From: Bremia lactucae
Lineage: Eukaryota > Oomycota > Peronosporomycetes > Peronosporales > Peronosporaceae
Assembly: GCF_004359215.1 (NCBI RefSeq)
Contig: NC_090612.1
Location: 3,994,395-4,058,394, forward strand
Reading direction: 5' to 3'
DNA length: 64,000 bases
The notes under the pieces are model-generated. The model was not told where the DNA came from, searched no databases, and saw nothing but the letters and a program-made list of their open reading frames with translations. Below are positions 1 through 11,239 of this stretch, piece by piece. The position numbers and the translations under genes are program-made. The stretch's first letter is position 1, and each line of letters begins with the position of its first letter.

Positions 1-887
1 GATGACGAACTAGCTTGAGCCTGTCTCAAGCTAAAGTCCTCCTGTTCCGCAACGGATATTGCTTCTTCAAGCGTATCCAGTTCCAAGCGGAACAGGTGGG
101 TCTTTACGGGACCATCCGTAAGACCTTGCATGAACACCGTAATCAACGTGTGTTCATGAACTGGGTTGTTCGTGATACAACTCGCTAAGAGTCGTATGTG
201 CTGGGCATAAGCGTGAACATCACGCTTGCCTTGCTTGAATTTCAGAAGCTCTGATCGAGCTCTGAACTCAGCCCTAGGCGGTTCAAATGTCTGTTTGAGC
301 CGGGCTTTAAAAGGCTCCAGCCACCCAAAGACATATGGGTCGCGCAACTTAAGGCCTAGTGCCCAAGGTTTGGCACGACCTGTCAAATTTGACTGAGCAA
401 ATGCGACTTGTATTTGCTCGTCGACGATGTGGCGAGTCCTTATGGCATCGTCCAACTCGACAAACCATCTTAAGAAAGAGTCTTTTTGACTAGCCTATAC
501 GTAGAGATGTCAATCTTTAAGGTTTTCGGACGACGCCTGTGCGTCATCTCGGGTACAGGGGTATGTACCTGCTGTAACCTCAACTTCTGCCTGTTGAGAG
601 CATTGCTGATTAAGCAAGGCTACCTTCTCCTTCGCCTCGTCAAGCTCTTGTTGTATGAACTTGGCGATGGCTGAATGGAGGGCATCTCTGTCCAAACCGG
701 ACAGCATGGCCAAGATGGCATCGTTCCCTACGGTCTAACTCATTCGTTTGACCGCACTCCTTTCTATGGCACTTCGAAAGGAGTAGCTATCACGCGAAAC
801 ATGATGGGTATTTCCATTATCATCAAACATGTCCATGTTAGATAATTGAAACTGTGGTCCGTGGACAAACTACAAAGTGCTACCAGG
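1..887 (-). pseudogene. Ty3/gypsy gag region, 5' part of an element cut by the window start
   Basis: Minus-strand reading gives a retrotransposon gag: a start at 713, a coiled-coil-like stretch (IQQELDEAKEKVALL), then a retrotrans_gag-type helical domain (WALGLKLRDPYVFG, LKQTFEPPRAEFRARSELL, EHTLITVFMQGLTDGPVKTH). It is not one clean frame: the reading shifts near 480-510, so this copy is dead. The DNA closely matches 32630-33325, the gag of the second gypsy element, so both belong to one family (called A here). The LTR at 888-1326 follows directly. The segment between about 601 and 794, which holds the gag start, is missing from the 33-kb copy. Confidence 0.85.
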
Positions 888-1326
888 TGTAACGGGGCAC
901 TGCCGACTTGTACTGCTTCAGTACACGTACACTTCGCACTGCCTCAGTGCGAGTGGTGCCTCACGTCACTTCACGTACACTAGTATGTGCAGAGGAAGTC
1001 TACTCTTTAAAACACTTGCTTTAAAAGGGTTAATTAAAACTGAATTAATATAATTAAGTTCTTCTTGTCTATCTACTTAATACTATTTTAATTATAAACA
1101 AATAACAAACATGTACTAAAAGTCTTATCTGTCTTTCTCTTTGCGCGCGTCCAGCGCTGACTGGACCGCGGAGAAAGTAGATATAATGGTATATATCTTC
1201 CAATGGATAAGTCTTTAGAATGTTACCATGTAAAGTAATACTCTCCAAATATTATCTACCTTTTAGATAATATATTAATCAACAACCTTTAAGTGTTAAT
1301 TTCATGTAACGATACACCCCGTTACA
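888..1326 (-). repeat. Family A gypsy LTR (5' LTR of the element running off the window start)
   Basis: The repeat is 439 bp, bounded by TGTAACGGGG at the left and CCCCGTTACA at the right, a perfect 10-bp terminal inverted repeat. Closely similar copies lie at 27391-27821 and 33326-33720. The minus-strand primer-binding region next to it reads CC-TGGTAGCACTTTGTAG (868-887). The first 100 bp hold two hairpin-forming inverted repeats that recur in the other copies. Confidence 0.9.
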
Positions 1327-1348
1327 GAACGTGCGAAGTACTACCAGG

Positions 1349-1832
1349 TGTAACGGGGCACCCTTTGCTAGTACCGATAACGTACTAGTCAACCTACACT
1401 GATTAGAGTCTCGACTACTTCACGTACACGACGTGCAGAGGAAGGTTCTTAGTAGCTAAGAAGTCTTAGCTACTAAATATAAATTCTTAGGCTTTAGAAT
1501 AGAGATTAAGTAAAAATGTTTTAATATATTTAATTACTACGTAACGATCTCTATCTACTACTGACTTTTATATTAATAACGAAGTATGTATGGCGCCTAC
1601 TTGCGCACCGCACAATCAGGTATTGTGACGATTTGCGGGGTTGATTCAAACTTAAACACACCATTCAATAAAACTGATGTCTTTATGCGTCAATATTATC
1701 AAATTTGATAATATTGGAACTATTAAATCAAAATTAATAAGGATGATAATCTTGTACTTCTTCACTTTCGTAAGGAATAATTAATTTATTCCTCTTATAG
1801 GAAATATTATTTATATAACGAAACACCTTCGC
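1349..1832 (-). repeat. Degenerate family B gypsy-type LTR
   Basis: It starts TGTAACGGGGCACC like family A, but the body differs and matches 58891-59366 (for example GTCAACCTAC, GTGCAGAGGAA, the AAGCTTAG-rich stretch, and GGGGTTGA near 1640). It fades out near AACGAAACACC. The 22 bp between it and the family A LTR (1327-1348) repeat the primer-binding-site sequence (ACTACCAGG directly before TGTAACGGGG), so a scrap of a second element's internal DNA survives there. Confidence 0.7.
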
Positions 1833-4456
1833 ATTTTAAATTATTTTGCGAAGTGTCAGAAATTGTAAAATTGAGGATTGTTCTTTGACATTCCTGTTAC
1901 AACAGGGGCATTATCTAAATTTAAGAGCGGACTGCCTTTACATAAAGATTTTATTACAGCTATAAAATCATTTCTTATGATCTAGATTTAAAATCGAGGC
2001 AACTCGTTTGGATTTTAAAATGTCTGAAAAACAACGACGTCGTTAAGTGCAACATACTCATGAGAACTTTAAAGGGTGAAAGGATGACAAGTTAGTGTCT
2101 GTTAATTGAATGTTTACCGGTTTCGAACTATCCTCTTACAAGATGGGAGGCTCCGTTCCACGTTGACATTTCCATCTGTAAAATTAAGACAGACTGCATG
2201 GTACCTCTGTACGTAGGCGTGACGGATAGATTCGTGCGGATGCATTTTAAAATGTTTCAATCTTTGACTCTGATCTCATGATTTTTAAGGGTGTAACACA
2301 GTAACGCACGCTGCAGTGTCACAGAAATTATTTTTAGGCTCTACGGGAAGTGCGAGTAACGATGTGCATGAATACCAGGATATTAATTACAGGTATAAAA
2401 TTACTTCTTGAGCTAAGAAATCATTCGTTTCTTACACGTCTTCTATATTACAAGGTAAAGGGGTACGAATGAATCTGAAAGGGATTGGGATGCCAGCTCT
2501 TGGCATGTGCATTCGATCGCACGTAGTAAACTCTCCAATCGAAAGCATTACAAGCAAGTATGTAGCCATACAGACCTATGCCTTCGTTTCACAAATTATC
2601 ATTTCTTCATCCCATTCTACTGTCACCCACATCGAAGCGACAATTTTGCACCAATCAACGATCCATCTTGCTGACGGATGGCACCTCATCAGGCTGTTCG
2701 CGCACGAAAAGGGCATTCGAGCATGTGCAATTCCAAACCTATTAATTAGTACCTAGATGACGTATGCAGCAATACGACGAGACGTATCTTCCAGCTGTCG
2801 AGAAAGAAAAAAAAACTTCTTTAGAATTCGATGCCATGATGTCAAGGACCTTTATTCAAGCTTATGTTTGCACACTTTTCGCACTCGCGAGCGTGACAGT
2901 CGTGGCTCCAGCCGTTTTCACTTGGTCCCACCATGAGGCGACGAAACTGGTTGTGAAATTTGAGCCTTGCAATAGAGTCAGGGTTGAAGATGGGAAAGGT
3001 CGCGTCTGACTTCCAGAAACTTAAGCGAAGAATCGCAGATTCGGGCATCAGCGAGACAAGTATACTGTACGGACTGATTTATCCGGCGCACGCCATGATC
3101 TGGGGCTCTCCGGGTCGGATCCGAAACTTATTTACACACGGACTTAAAATTGAACATCGTTTGCGTTGGCAAAAAGCTTTTTCATTGGCCATATCGTTGT
3201 GATAGATAGTAGATTGCAAACGGTTCTTGACAGTTTTCGTAGTGGCAGTGGTCATAGTCCCGCTTAATATGACTGTCGCAGCAAGGCGGGGTCGGGCCCG
3301 CTCGGCAGGCACCATTTCAGGGTTGCGACGTGCAGATGCCCCTTGCGCACGTGCGTCTGATTACGCATGAGCTACTCTTGTCCATTAGTCACGCGCGTCG
3401 ATGACACGCGTGACGAGACGCTCACCCTTCAGGCAAATGCCACGCGGCGTTAAAAATACCCACTCATCTTCTGCAATAAAGACGCTATTGCGAGCTATTT
3501 ACTTATACATTCAATAATATTGAATACGGCACAGCGCCACCTTTTAATTTTTGACAGAAGATTTGATGTAGAGGTGCCTGTGCAATTTTAATCTGCATTT
3601 CTATCTCGAAATAAATCTTGTCAAGTACGCCAGGATTCTCAGTTGCAGCGATGGGTACACATTTCATTGTTGCCATGGCTATTTTATAAGTAGCCTATGA
3701 AAATATCCGACGAGTGAAGGAAGCTGGAATTCTTTTTTTTAAATGTTGGATTTTCGTGAAAATCGAGGCAACCGGGTGTTAATCGAACGCATAAAAAGTG
3801 TCCGCAACAGTGACATCTGGAACCGCCATCGATTTAGCGAGATTCGGTGCCATCCCACTGTCTCAACATCCGAGACGAAGTTTAGAGAGGAAACTGCGCT
3901 GAAACGGATCAAGCCGGGAGTCTTTGTGGTGTCGCGCATGGACGTGTGGCTTATAGCCACAGAAGCATCTGGCTCGCATTCTGCGCCATGGCGGCGATCA
4001 GACACGATGGCGTTTTTGCGCCATATAAACCTACAAAGTTTTTAACCGTCGTATCGCGATTGGCTGGCTCTTCAGCCCGAGCCCCGAAGTTTGCAAAATA
4101 CACTTTGGAAGATGGCACCATTCCTAGAACGGCAACCTCGACAACAAGTGGTACTGTATTTCCTCAACGTCAGCCCTAATTGCTTCGTTCGCATCAGCGC
4201 CGCTTCAATACCCTCGTCCATTTTCGCGCCGCGTGCAACTTTATTTGCCTTTGCCCCTTCGGTACGTTTAGCACTACTAGACCTGAAAGGCAACGAAAAT
4301 ATAAACACTTTTTTTTTCTTTTGCTTGCCTCGGTTTTTATTTGCATCCAACTAACTCATCTTCGTGTCATGTGTACTACTAGCACCTTTGTACCCAAAAC
4401 TCGTGCACCGAGTTTTGCCTTAAGCAACAACAAACATTCGCTTCCCAAAACTTTCC
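1833..4456. other. Intergenic stretch with no recognised gene
   Basis: AT-rich non-coding DNA to about 2450, then mixed composition. Several ORFs of 60-100 codons exist on both strands (2469-2756 plus, 3743-4045 plus, 4072-4350 minus), but none has a recognisable domain and they contradict each other. A minus-strand frame from 3315 to 2842 is open for 158 codons apart from one TAA near 3079. A short coding-like minus stretch lies at about 3395-3475. I cannot name either one. A T-rich block precedes the phosphatase gene. Confidence 0.5.
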
Positions 4457-5686
4457 ATGGGCTGTCAGACGTCCAAGGACGCTGCTGTACCCACCAGCCC
4501 CACCGCCCAGCGTCCCAGTCTCAGTCAGATATTCCTCCAGGCGGCGTCCAAACAGCAAGCTCGCGATGAAATTGGCGTCGGTGCCCATCGTCTGCCCGCG
4601 GGCGACTCGTATCGTGACGTCTTTACTATCTTTGGCGAAAGGGGGATGGCGCTCGAAGCCGTGGCGAACTCCCCTTCGGCCAGCGACTGTGTGCCTGCAA
4701 GCCCTAACGGTAGCGTCTTTTCCACCGCCACGACCGCGTCGGATACCGAGCGTACTTTGATATTGCCCCGAGCCCCCGAGCAATCTTTCCCCCAGCTTCG
4801 AGTAAGTTACGGCAACTACTCGGATACCGGTATGCGAAACCTCAATGAAGACCGACAAGCCATTGCCTCCCAAAAAGTAAATAACGACTTGGTGGCGTTT
4901 TTTGGACTCTACGATGGCCACGGTGGATCAGAAGTGGCCGAGTACTTAGCTGAAAACCTGCACGAAAATGTTTTTTGCCAATTGCAAAAGTTGCCAATGG
5001 AATCGAAAATGGCGACTTCCGTGCAAACGGCAAGTTTTGCAAATGCGTTACGAACCGCCTATGCGGCAACTGATGAAGCCATTTTTAACCACCAATTGCC
5101 AAGTGGATCTACTGCCGTCACCGTTGTCATTCGTGGCACCACGGCTCTTGTGTCGTCTGTAGGTGACTCGCAAGTGGTTTTATCCACAAATGGACACGCT
5201 CGAGACATGTGCATTGCCCACACCCCCGAGCTTTCCAGTGAACGGGACCGGATCCTTGCCGCCAAAGGCCAAATCTCTAAAGGTCGGATCTACGGCATGC
5301 TTGGGGTCTCCCGAGCCTTTGGGGACAATGATTTTAAAACCGGACGAGGTGCATTTAAGAAACGATTTAATGGCGATTTGGTTGTTGCCACCCCCGACGT
5401 TGTCGTGCACGAAATCACAAGTTTCGACGAATTTGTCGTGCTTGGGTGTGACGGACTCTACGACGTCATGAGACCGCAGGATGTCGTGAACTTTGTGCGC
5501 ATGAAACTCGGAATGCACAACAACGTGCAACACGCAACCGAAGAGCTCGTGAGCCACGCCATTGCCCTTGGATCGACTGATAATGTGAGTGCCATTATCG
5601 TGTGTTTCAACCAACACGATGTCGTGCCTGTGACGCCCATTGAAGCAGCACAGGCCGCAGAAGCACGAAAGCGTGCGACCGATTGA
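4457..5686 (+). CDS. PP2C-type protein serine/threonine phosphatase, probably N-myristoylated
   Basis: Intronless, 409 aa. It is a metal-dependent PPM/PP2C phosphatase that removes phosphate from Ser/Thr. The catalytic domain spans about residues 114-386 and has the family motifs in order: NLNEDR (128-133), LYDGHGG (151-157, metal-binding Asp), GSTA (217-220), VGDSQ (235-239), GVSRAFGD (283-290), LGCDGLYDV (329-337, metal Asp) and STDNVSAIIV (373-382). The N-terminus MGCQTS is a good N-myristoylation signal with an adjacent Cys for palmitoylation, so membrane association is inferred. Residues 5-110 are Ser/Thr/Pro-rich and probably disordered. The Met is chosen because Gly2-Cys3 follows it and no upstream in-frame Met fits better. 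Substrate unknown. Confidence 0.95.
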   Translation: MGCQTSKDAAVPTSPTAQRPSLSQIFLQAASKQQARDEIGVGAHRLPAGDSYRDVFTIFGERGMALEAVANSPSASDCVPASPNGSVFSTATTASDTERTLILPRAPEQSFPQLRVSYGNYSDTGMRNLNEDRQAIASQKVNNDLVAFFGLYDGHGGSEVAEYLAENLHENVFCQLQKLPMESKMATSVQTASFANALRTAYAATDEAIFNHQLPSGSTAVTVVIRGTTALVSSVGDSQVVLSTNGHARDMCIAHTPELSSERDRILAAKGQISKGRIYGMLGVSRAFGDNDFKTGRGAFKKRFNGDLVVATPDVVVHEITSFDEFVVLGCDGLYDVMRPQDVVNFVRMKLGMHNNVQHATEELVSHAIALGSTDNVSAIIVCFNQHDVVPVTPIEAAQAAEARKRATD

Positions 5687-6379
5687 ATACGCTTATTTGT
5701 CGCAACTTTTTCTTATTTGATACCAAGCACCACTAGCAAGTGGCCTCATATGGATGATTTCGTTTCACAAGCAGCGCTGATGTGGAATTTTAATGACATG
5801 GACGAGTTGAGAGAGCGCAGTCTTGCTAAGGAAAAAAGTTGGAGGAACATTTTGGGATGTAGCCATGTACTACGTGCCTGCTTTGTAGCCATGTGCTTGT
5901 TTGCTGTAGCCATGTGCTTGTTTTGACCGGATAGGAAGGACAGAGACACGCGGATTTTTCTTGGATTGAAGAGCTCGTCATTCTACTGTATTGTACTTGA
6001 AGTGAACCCGCTTCGTCTGTGCGGCTTTGGGATTGACTGGCCAGCAAATGCGATAAATAAAACGACGACCTTTTACGACTGGAAATAATGTTCGAATAAC
6101 GTTCCCGAAAGCGTTTTACGAAAGCAGCTGGTTGGTCGCAATTATTCTTATTCGATAATTTCGATTACGCCATGCAATGGGCCATTTGATGATTATGTAT
6201 ACGCAAGCTGCGTCATGACAGGCAGGACAAGTGTATCAAGCATTATTGTCTCACAACGGGGAGAGACATCACGATAAATATTAAAGCCGAAAATTAGATT
6301 TTACAATAATAGAGCTACGCACTTTTGAGGCTTCTATAAATCCTAAAGAAAATAAAGATAAACCAAAAAGTAAGAAGCA
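5687..6379. other. 3' flank of the phosphatase gene with a small minisatellite, then AT-rich DNA
   Basis: A unit GTAGCCATGTGCTTGTTT occurs at 5885-5902 and 5906-5923 (period 21), with a diverged copy starting at 5859. The 69-codon ORF across it (5717-5926) looks like chance. From about 6060 the sequence is AT-rich and grades into LTR-like DNA. No gene recognised. Confidence 0.5.
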
Positions 6380-6655
6380 TTAATAAGAAGTTTTATTTAC
6401 TATGAGAGGAAAATAATAAAGAAGCACAAAATTATTGTCTTTATTAATTTTAGCTTAAATACTTCCCATCGTACCAAATTCGGTAATATTGACGCAATAA
6501 GACATTAGTTCTATTATTTAGCTAAATTAATTCTAAATCAACCCCACCAATCGTTAAAAGACACGATTGTGCGGTGTGCAAGTAGGCGCCATACATAGTT
6601 TGTTATTAATATAATACAGTCAGTAGGAGATAGAAGACCGTTACGTGCCTACAAT
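6380..6655 (+). repeat. Family B LTR fragment, inverted relative to 1349-1832
   Basis: The stretch with CAACCCCACCAATCG and GCAAGTAGGCGCCATACATA is the reverse complement of about 1575-1660 and resembles the reverse complement of 59110-59200. Ends are worn; the left limit is uncertain and could reach 6240. Confidence 0.65.
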
Positions 6656-7364
6656 GTTTTGGCGATTGGTGTTAGACAAAATTATTCGACGGCTTACAAT
6701 CGGCTAGGGACTTTACTAGTAACCTATTTGCCACTTTGGTTTGCAAGGTGATGATGTTAACCTCATCATCAGGGGCAATTACACACAATTTTTGTGTTAG
6801 TAGCATATTTTGTCAGAAGTCCTGCAAATCCTTTGCCGTTGCTGGACCAGTAGGGCGCTCCGCACCTACTGACCGCGATTGCTTTTTAAAGGTCCGCCTC
6901 GCCGTTGCGATTTCGCAACAGCGTCGGATTCGCGTTTTCCGCTACTTATAGCGGGAGATTGATCGTTACGCTCAGTTCTTCTTGGCACTGGGCGTAGGGA
7001 ATGTAGGGCACTACATTCATTGGCGTAGTGCCCTGCCTTTTAACATCGACTGCGCATTTGCAATTGCTTGTAAGTAATAAGGTATCTCGCTTACAACACA
7101 CAAGAGGTCCCTAAATACTGGACCTTCGACCTCTTGCCGCCTCGGCGAACAATAAGCACCAGAGTGAATGAAAGCCACTGGCAGCCTGAAGTCATCTTGT
7201 TCCGTAATTGAAAGAGCTTGGTCAACGTCTCTAGTTCTAGACAGGATTGGATTAATAACGTCTCGAAGGTAGTCACCGATAATACGATTCGTTATTTCCA
7301 TTTGGCCGTCAGTTTGAGGTCGAAACGCGGATGACAGGTTGTGTTGCGTCCCAAGCGCACTCAC
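6656..7364 (-). pseudogene. Chimeric Ty3/gypsy fragment: integrase tail joined to gag C-terminus
   Basis: Reading the minus strand from 7364, an integrase core end (FRPQTDGQMEITNRIIGDYL) runs in frame into a sequence matching the family A gag C-terminus (ALSITEQDDF, then RRQEVEGP, compare AEQEDFSLRQ and GGPEPMDL at 32.5-32.7 kb). It continues into the gag-protease linker, which also matches 32224-32454. In an intact element gag and integrase are kilobases apart, so an internal deletion or recombination joined them near 7245-7255. Not functional. Confidence 0.75.
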
Positions 7365-7569
7365 AATACTGTGTCATAGCTTAGAAGTGAATTTGAAGCC
7401 GCTTTCGGATAAATGATTTTTGCTAGGCCATGACTCTTTAAGATAATCGCAGATTGGCCAGTTCCCAGGACGAAAAAGCACATGAAAAGCTTTTTGGGGA
7501 CTACCGTGTTCGTTTCTCGGTTCTGTAAGAACTTTGCCCAGTTTGCGGGACTCTACACGACAGTATCAA

Positions 7570-8695
7570 AGACAAATTATCTCGAGATTACATACAGCTC
7601 ACGATCAAACAATTGAACTGGTCTGAAGAGCTTACACGACGCTTAACAGCGTCATCGGTTTTAATTATTAGAGACTTTACGCAATCTTTGGCATCCGAAT
7701 GGACGTCTCAAGTTTCACCATCGGGTGCGTCTTGTTTCAAAAGGAGGGAGGGCTTGAGCATCCAATTGCTTTTACCGGTCGAAAGATGAAGCCAGTCGAG
7801 TTGAACTATCCTGTTCGGGAACCGGAGTGTCTCGCGATTATGCATGCTCTTAAAGTGTAACGAGTATTCCTTCTAAATCGACCGTTTATGGTGGAAACGG
7901 AATGCAAAAGCATTGAGATGATCCAACTCAGAAGACAACGAACTGGCAAGTTGCACGATGATTCATTGAGCTCGCTGAGTTCGAACCACCGTTCAAGCGA
8001 ATTCCAGGTGAAAAATCACAAAATCCGGAGTCCGAGCGAAACGCGGCACAAGTCAGCTTGCAAGAGCTAGTGGATACTGCTCAGAATTGTGAAATTGTGA
8101 CAACTACTGCCCCAGACATGGTGACAGTCGCACAAACAGCAAAATTGATGTATCCGTGGAACTAGGTGCTATAATGGATAATAAGGAAGCTTAAGCAAGG
8201 TGATACGATGCCTAAGTATTCCTTACAAGTTGGTATGCTGTACTAACAAGCTAGAGAAGACGAGACTCCACGTACATTCCCGATGACAAAAATTTCAAGA
8301 ACCGAGATTCCTGTGAGAGTCGCGGTGTAGTAACGGCAGACCATCCTGGGGGTTACAAAAGTTGCTTGGCAGTACTTGAGTGATAGAATTGGCCAAATAT
8401 GATGAAGTACATCCAGCGACATGTCAATACATGTGAGGTGTGGCAGCGTAAGGCAAACAAAACCGCCAGATTTACTGCAACCGTTAGACATACCTGTCGG
8501 TCAATGGACCGACATATCGATGGACCTCGTCGTGTCACTTCCAACCAGTGCTGGAGGGAACAATGCCATTTTGGTAGTTGTCGATCGCATCACAAAGCGA
8601 GCAAAATTTGTTGCGATAAAAACAACCGACAAAGCTACGAAGATTGCCAACGCGTTCATGAAGAATTATTTGACCTTGTCGGAATCCAATCGGAC
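7570..8695 (+). pseudogene. Ty3/gypsy RNase H and integrase fragment (plus strand)
   Basis: The plus strand encodes the end of RT and RNase H (SSFTIGCVLFQKEGG, AFTGRKMKPVELNYPVREPE, CLAIMHALKV), then stops and frameshifts. It resumes in the integrase: a zinc-finger remnant near 8400-8460, then ISMDLVVSLPTSAGGNNAIL and VVVDRITKRAKF (8500-8620), with KTTDKATKIANAFMKNYLTL to about 8690. There the reading breaks and a minus-strand RT fragment begins. The element points the opposite way from its neighbours. Confidence 0.8.
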
Positions 8696-9154
8696 GCCTT
8701 TTCGTTCGACGAAGTCCCATAGGCACGAAATGTCGTCCACGCAGAACTGGCACTTGAACAACTTTATGTAATGTTTGTTGTTCTTCACATCGCTTCAGTC
8801 TGTTTAAGGCCTGAATGTGCTCTTCTACATCTTTACTTTGTGTGAAAACGTAGATGACGTCAAAATAGATCTTCATCATGTCCTAAAGTCACAAACAACC
8901 TTTTGCAGGAGACAATTAAACGTCCCAGGACTACTAGTGAGCCTATTGGAGTGACGAAGTCTTTGAAAAGACCGTCAGCTATTGAAAAAGCTGTAATCGG
9001 ATATCCGATTCGCGTACCTTAACATGGTAGTAGCTCAATACATGAAAACATTGACTGCCCGCCATGGCGTCGAAGGCGTCTTCCTTACCCGGCATTGGTT
9101 CCGCCGGCAAGATGGCTTTTAGATTTAGCTGTTGATAGTTATGAACAATGCGCC
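8696..9154 (-). pseudogene. Ty3/gypsy reverse transcriptase fragment, downstream half of a nested-insertion target
   Basis: Minus-strand reading from 9154 gives RIVHNYQQLNLKAILPAEPM, KEDAFDAMAGSQCFHVLS (RT blocks 1-3) and later YFDVIYVFTQSKDVEEHIQ. The usual YxDD active site reads YFDV, so the second catalytic Asp is lost. Upstream RT sequence continues on the far side of the copia insertion at 14016, in the same frame apart from a TGA. This fragment and 14016-15350 are therefore one gypsy copy split by copia. Confidence 0.85.
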
Positions 9155-9364
9155 TGTTAAACGTAAATACACAGAGGTAGAGACAGATAACACACAATTA
9201 AACGCAAAAGAGAGAGTGTTATTAGTTTCGTTATCTCCTGGCTAGCTATCAACAGAAGAAATCATAAAATGAAACTCCCACAGTTGCTTGGCGCAAAGAT
9301 GATATCAAAAACTAATACCAGTACAACTTTATTGGCACAACAACATGAAGCTTGCCTTTCAACA
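9155..9364 (-). repeat. copia-1 3' LTR
   Basis: 210 bp, TGTTA...CAACA as written on the plus strand (TGTTG...TAACA in element orientation). About 85-90% similar by eye to 13805-14015; shared blocks include CTAGCTATCAACAGAAGAAA and GAAGCTTGCCTTTCAACA. Confidence 0.9.
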
Positions 9365-9594
9365 CTCCCCTCGTCGACCGTCCTGACAAAACACTTGATC
9401 TTTGCTCTGTCATTGTCGACTCCGATCGATTTATTTTAAAGCGATCACTTGACGCATCTCGCTTGCTGAAATCGCCGACAACTTGATGCGCACATCAATA
9501 TGTTTGGCCTTGGCCGAAACTCTTTCACCGTCAAGTTGTTTCAAAACTGCATGATTATCCACTCGCAGTGGTATAGTTTCTTAAAATCCCAAAT

Positions 9595-10300
9595 CTAACT
9601 CTTGCAACAGTTCGCGAATGCTAAAAGTTCTCGAGCCTTGATGGATGCAGCTGTAAACTCAGCCTCCATGGTCGAGAGTGATACACCGCCTTGCTTCTTG
9701 CGCATCCAGCTCACTCGCATGCCATCAATCGTAATTGAACCACCCGTGACAGATTTTCTGTCACCTTTGTCGGCAACAAAATCCGCATCACTGTACCCAA
9801 CCACTTGTAACACCTCTGATTCATTTTCTCTTCCAATCATAGAAAGTCACAATGTCTTCGCACCAGACAGGTACATTGCAATTTTTCTTGACCAATATAT
9901 ATTTTCCCATCGTGGGCTTATGAGTCCTTCTTGACGCTTTATCCACTGCAAAAGCAATATCTGGTCTAGTGCAACGCAAAATCCGTAGTAAATTTCCCAC
10001 AAGTGACTGGGAAACCTTCATCGTAACCACACCATCTCCTCCAAATCCCGGTGACAGCACAGCTACCGATTCTTCAGGATCGTCCCAGTCTTGAGTAATT
10101 GGAACACGCACACTATGTCCCATTTCGAGACCGTGCTCCTTCAGCATGTCCATAATTCCAACTTCTTGATCAAAAGTGTACCCATCATCGTCCTTGTATT
10201 GAATACGCATACCCAAAAACATGCGAGCACATCTGAGATCTTTAACCGATAGTGAAGTGAGCTCGTCAAAAAATTAATCCATAGAACCCTGATCACTTCC
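9595..10300 (-). pseudogene. copia-1 RT C-terminus and RNase H
   Basis: Two overlapping minus frames: 10222-9821 carries RT end motifs (FLGMRIQY, VGNLLRILRCTRPDIAFAVD) and 9840-9595 carries RNase H (YSDADFVADKGDRKSVTGG, GGVSLSTMEAEFTAAS). Typical Ty1/copia. The reading is out of frame between the two, and RT upstream (10300-10800) is only recognisable in pieces. Confidence 0.85.
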
Positions 10301-11239
10301 TATTACCAGAAGCTTATACACGTAAACTCCAACAAGCAATAGATGATCATGTCCATCTAAAAAAAGTAGACACACATGTCCGTGAGACTGTAATTAAAAC
10401 CATTGTCAACCAATTTTCGGTGTAGCAATTTACTCCAAAGTCTTCCTGCTTGTTTTAATCCATATAGTGCTTTCTTCAGCTCCAAAACAATCTCATTGCT
10501 CTGTGAAACACCAATTTTCTTCCGCAAGTCTTCTGCATTCCCCGCGGTACGTGGATGTAAATGTCGAGATTGTCTTCTTTGTCTACTTTAAGGTAAGCAT
10601 TGAAAATGTCTCCATAATTCGCAGGCACTTTCCATTTTCTTGCCAGTGCGAAATCATCTTCACGCTGGACATGTCAATCACAGCAGCAAAAGAAACTCCA
10701 TAGTTCACTCCAAAGACTGGTTCACTTCCACACGCGACCAATCTCACCTTCAGTAGCTCGATAGAACCTTCTGCGTCGCGCGTTGTTTAAAAAAAACACT
10801 ACGAATGAAGTGCTCGAATATCTTTGGAGCCTACACAATATTCCAAACCTTACTGTTCTCCAAAGCTTGCAATTATTCAGAAATTACCTTCATCCACCCT
10901 TCCTTGTGACTGCTACGCATAGCTTCACCAAAGTTTTTTTAGGTCAGATATTGTGACAGCATTGATAACGTCGTCATCCATGGCTGAACTCTCAATTCTT
11001 TGTCCCTGGCTTGAACGTTTATTCTTGCTCACCGATCTTGTCAAAACTTCTTCTTTCCTGTCCACGGAGTCCTTTTCTTCATCTTCTCTGTTTGGTCCTG
11101 TCGACTCGTAGCCTCCTCCAAAACTTGATATTTTGAATTACCCCCCCCTCTCCTGAACTTGATCTCGCGTAGAGGCATTATCTTCCAGACTTGTAGTATT
11201 CTGCAGATACAATTCTTGTACTTGCATGTTTTGGGTCTT

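Noticed and set aside
4379..4921. 180-codon minus ORF over the PP2C start
   Set aside because: It contradicts the well-supported PP2C frame and has no domain.
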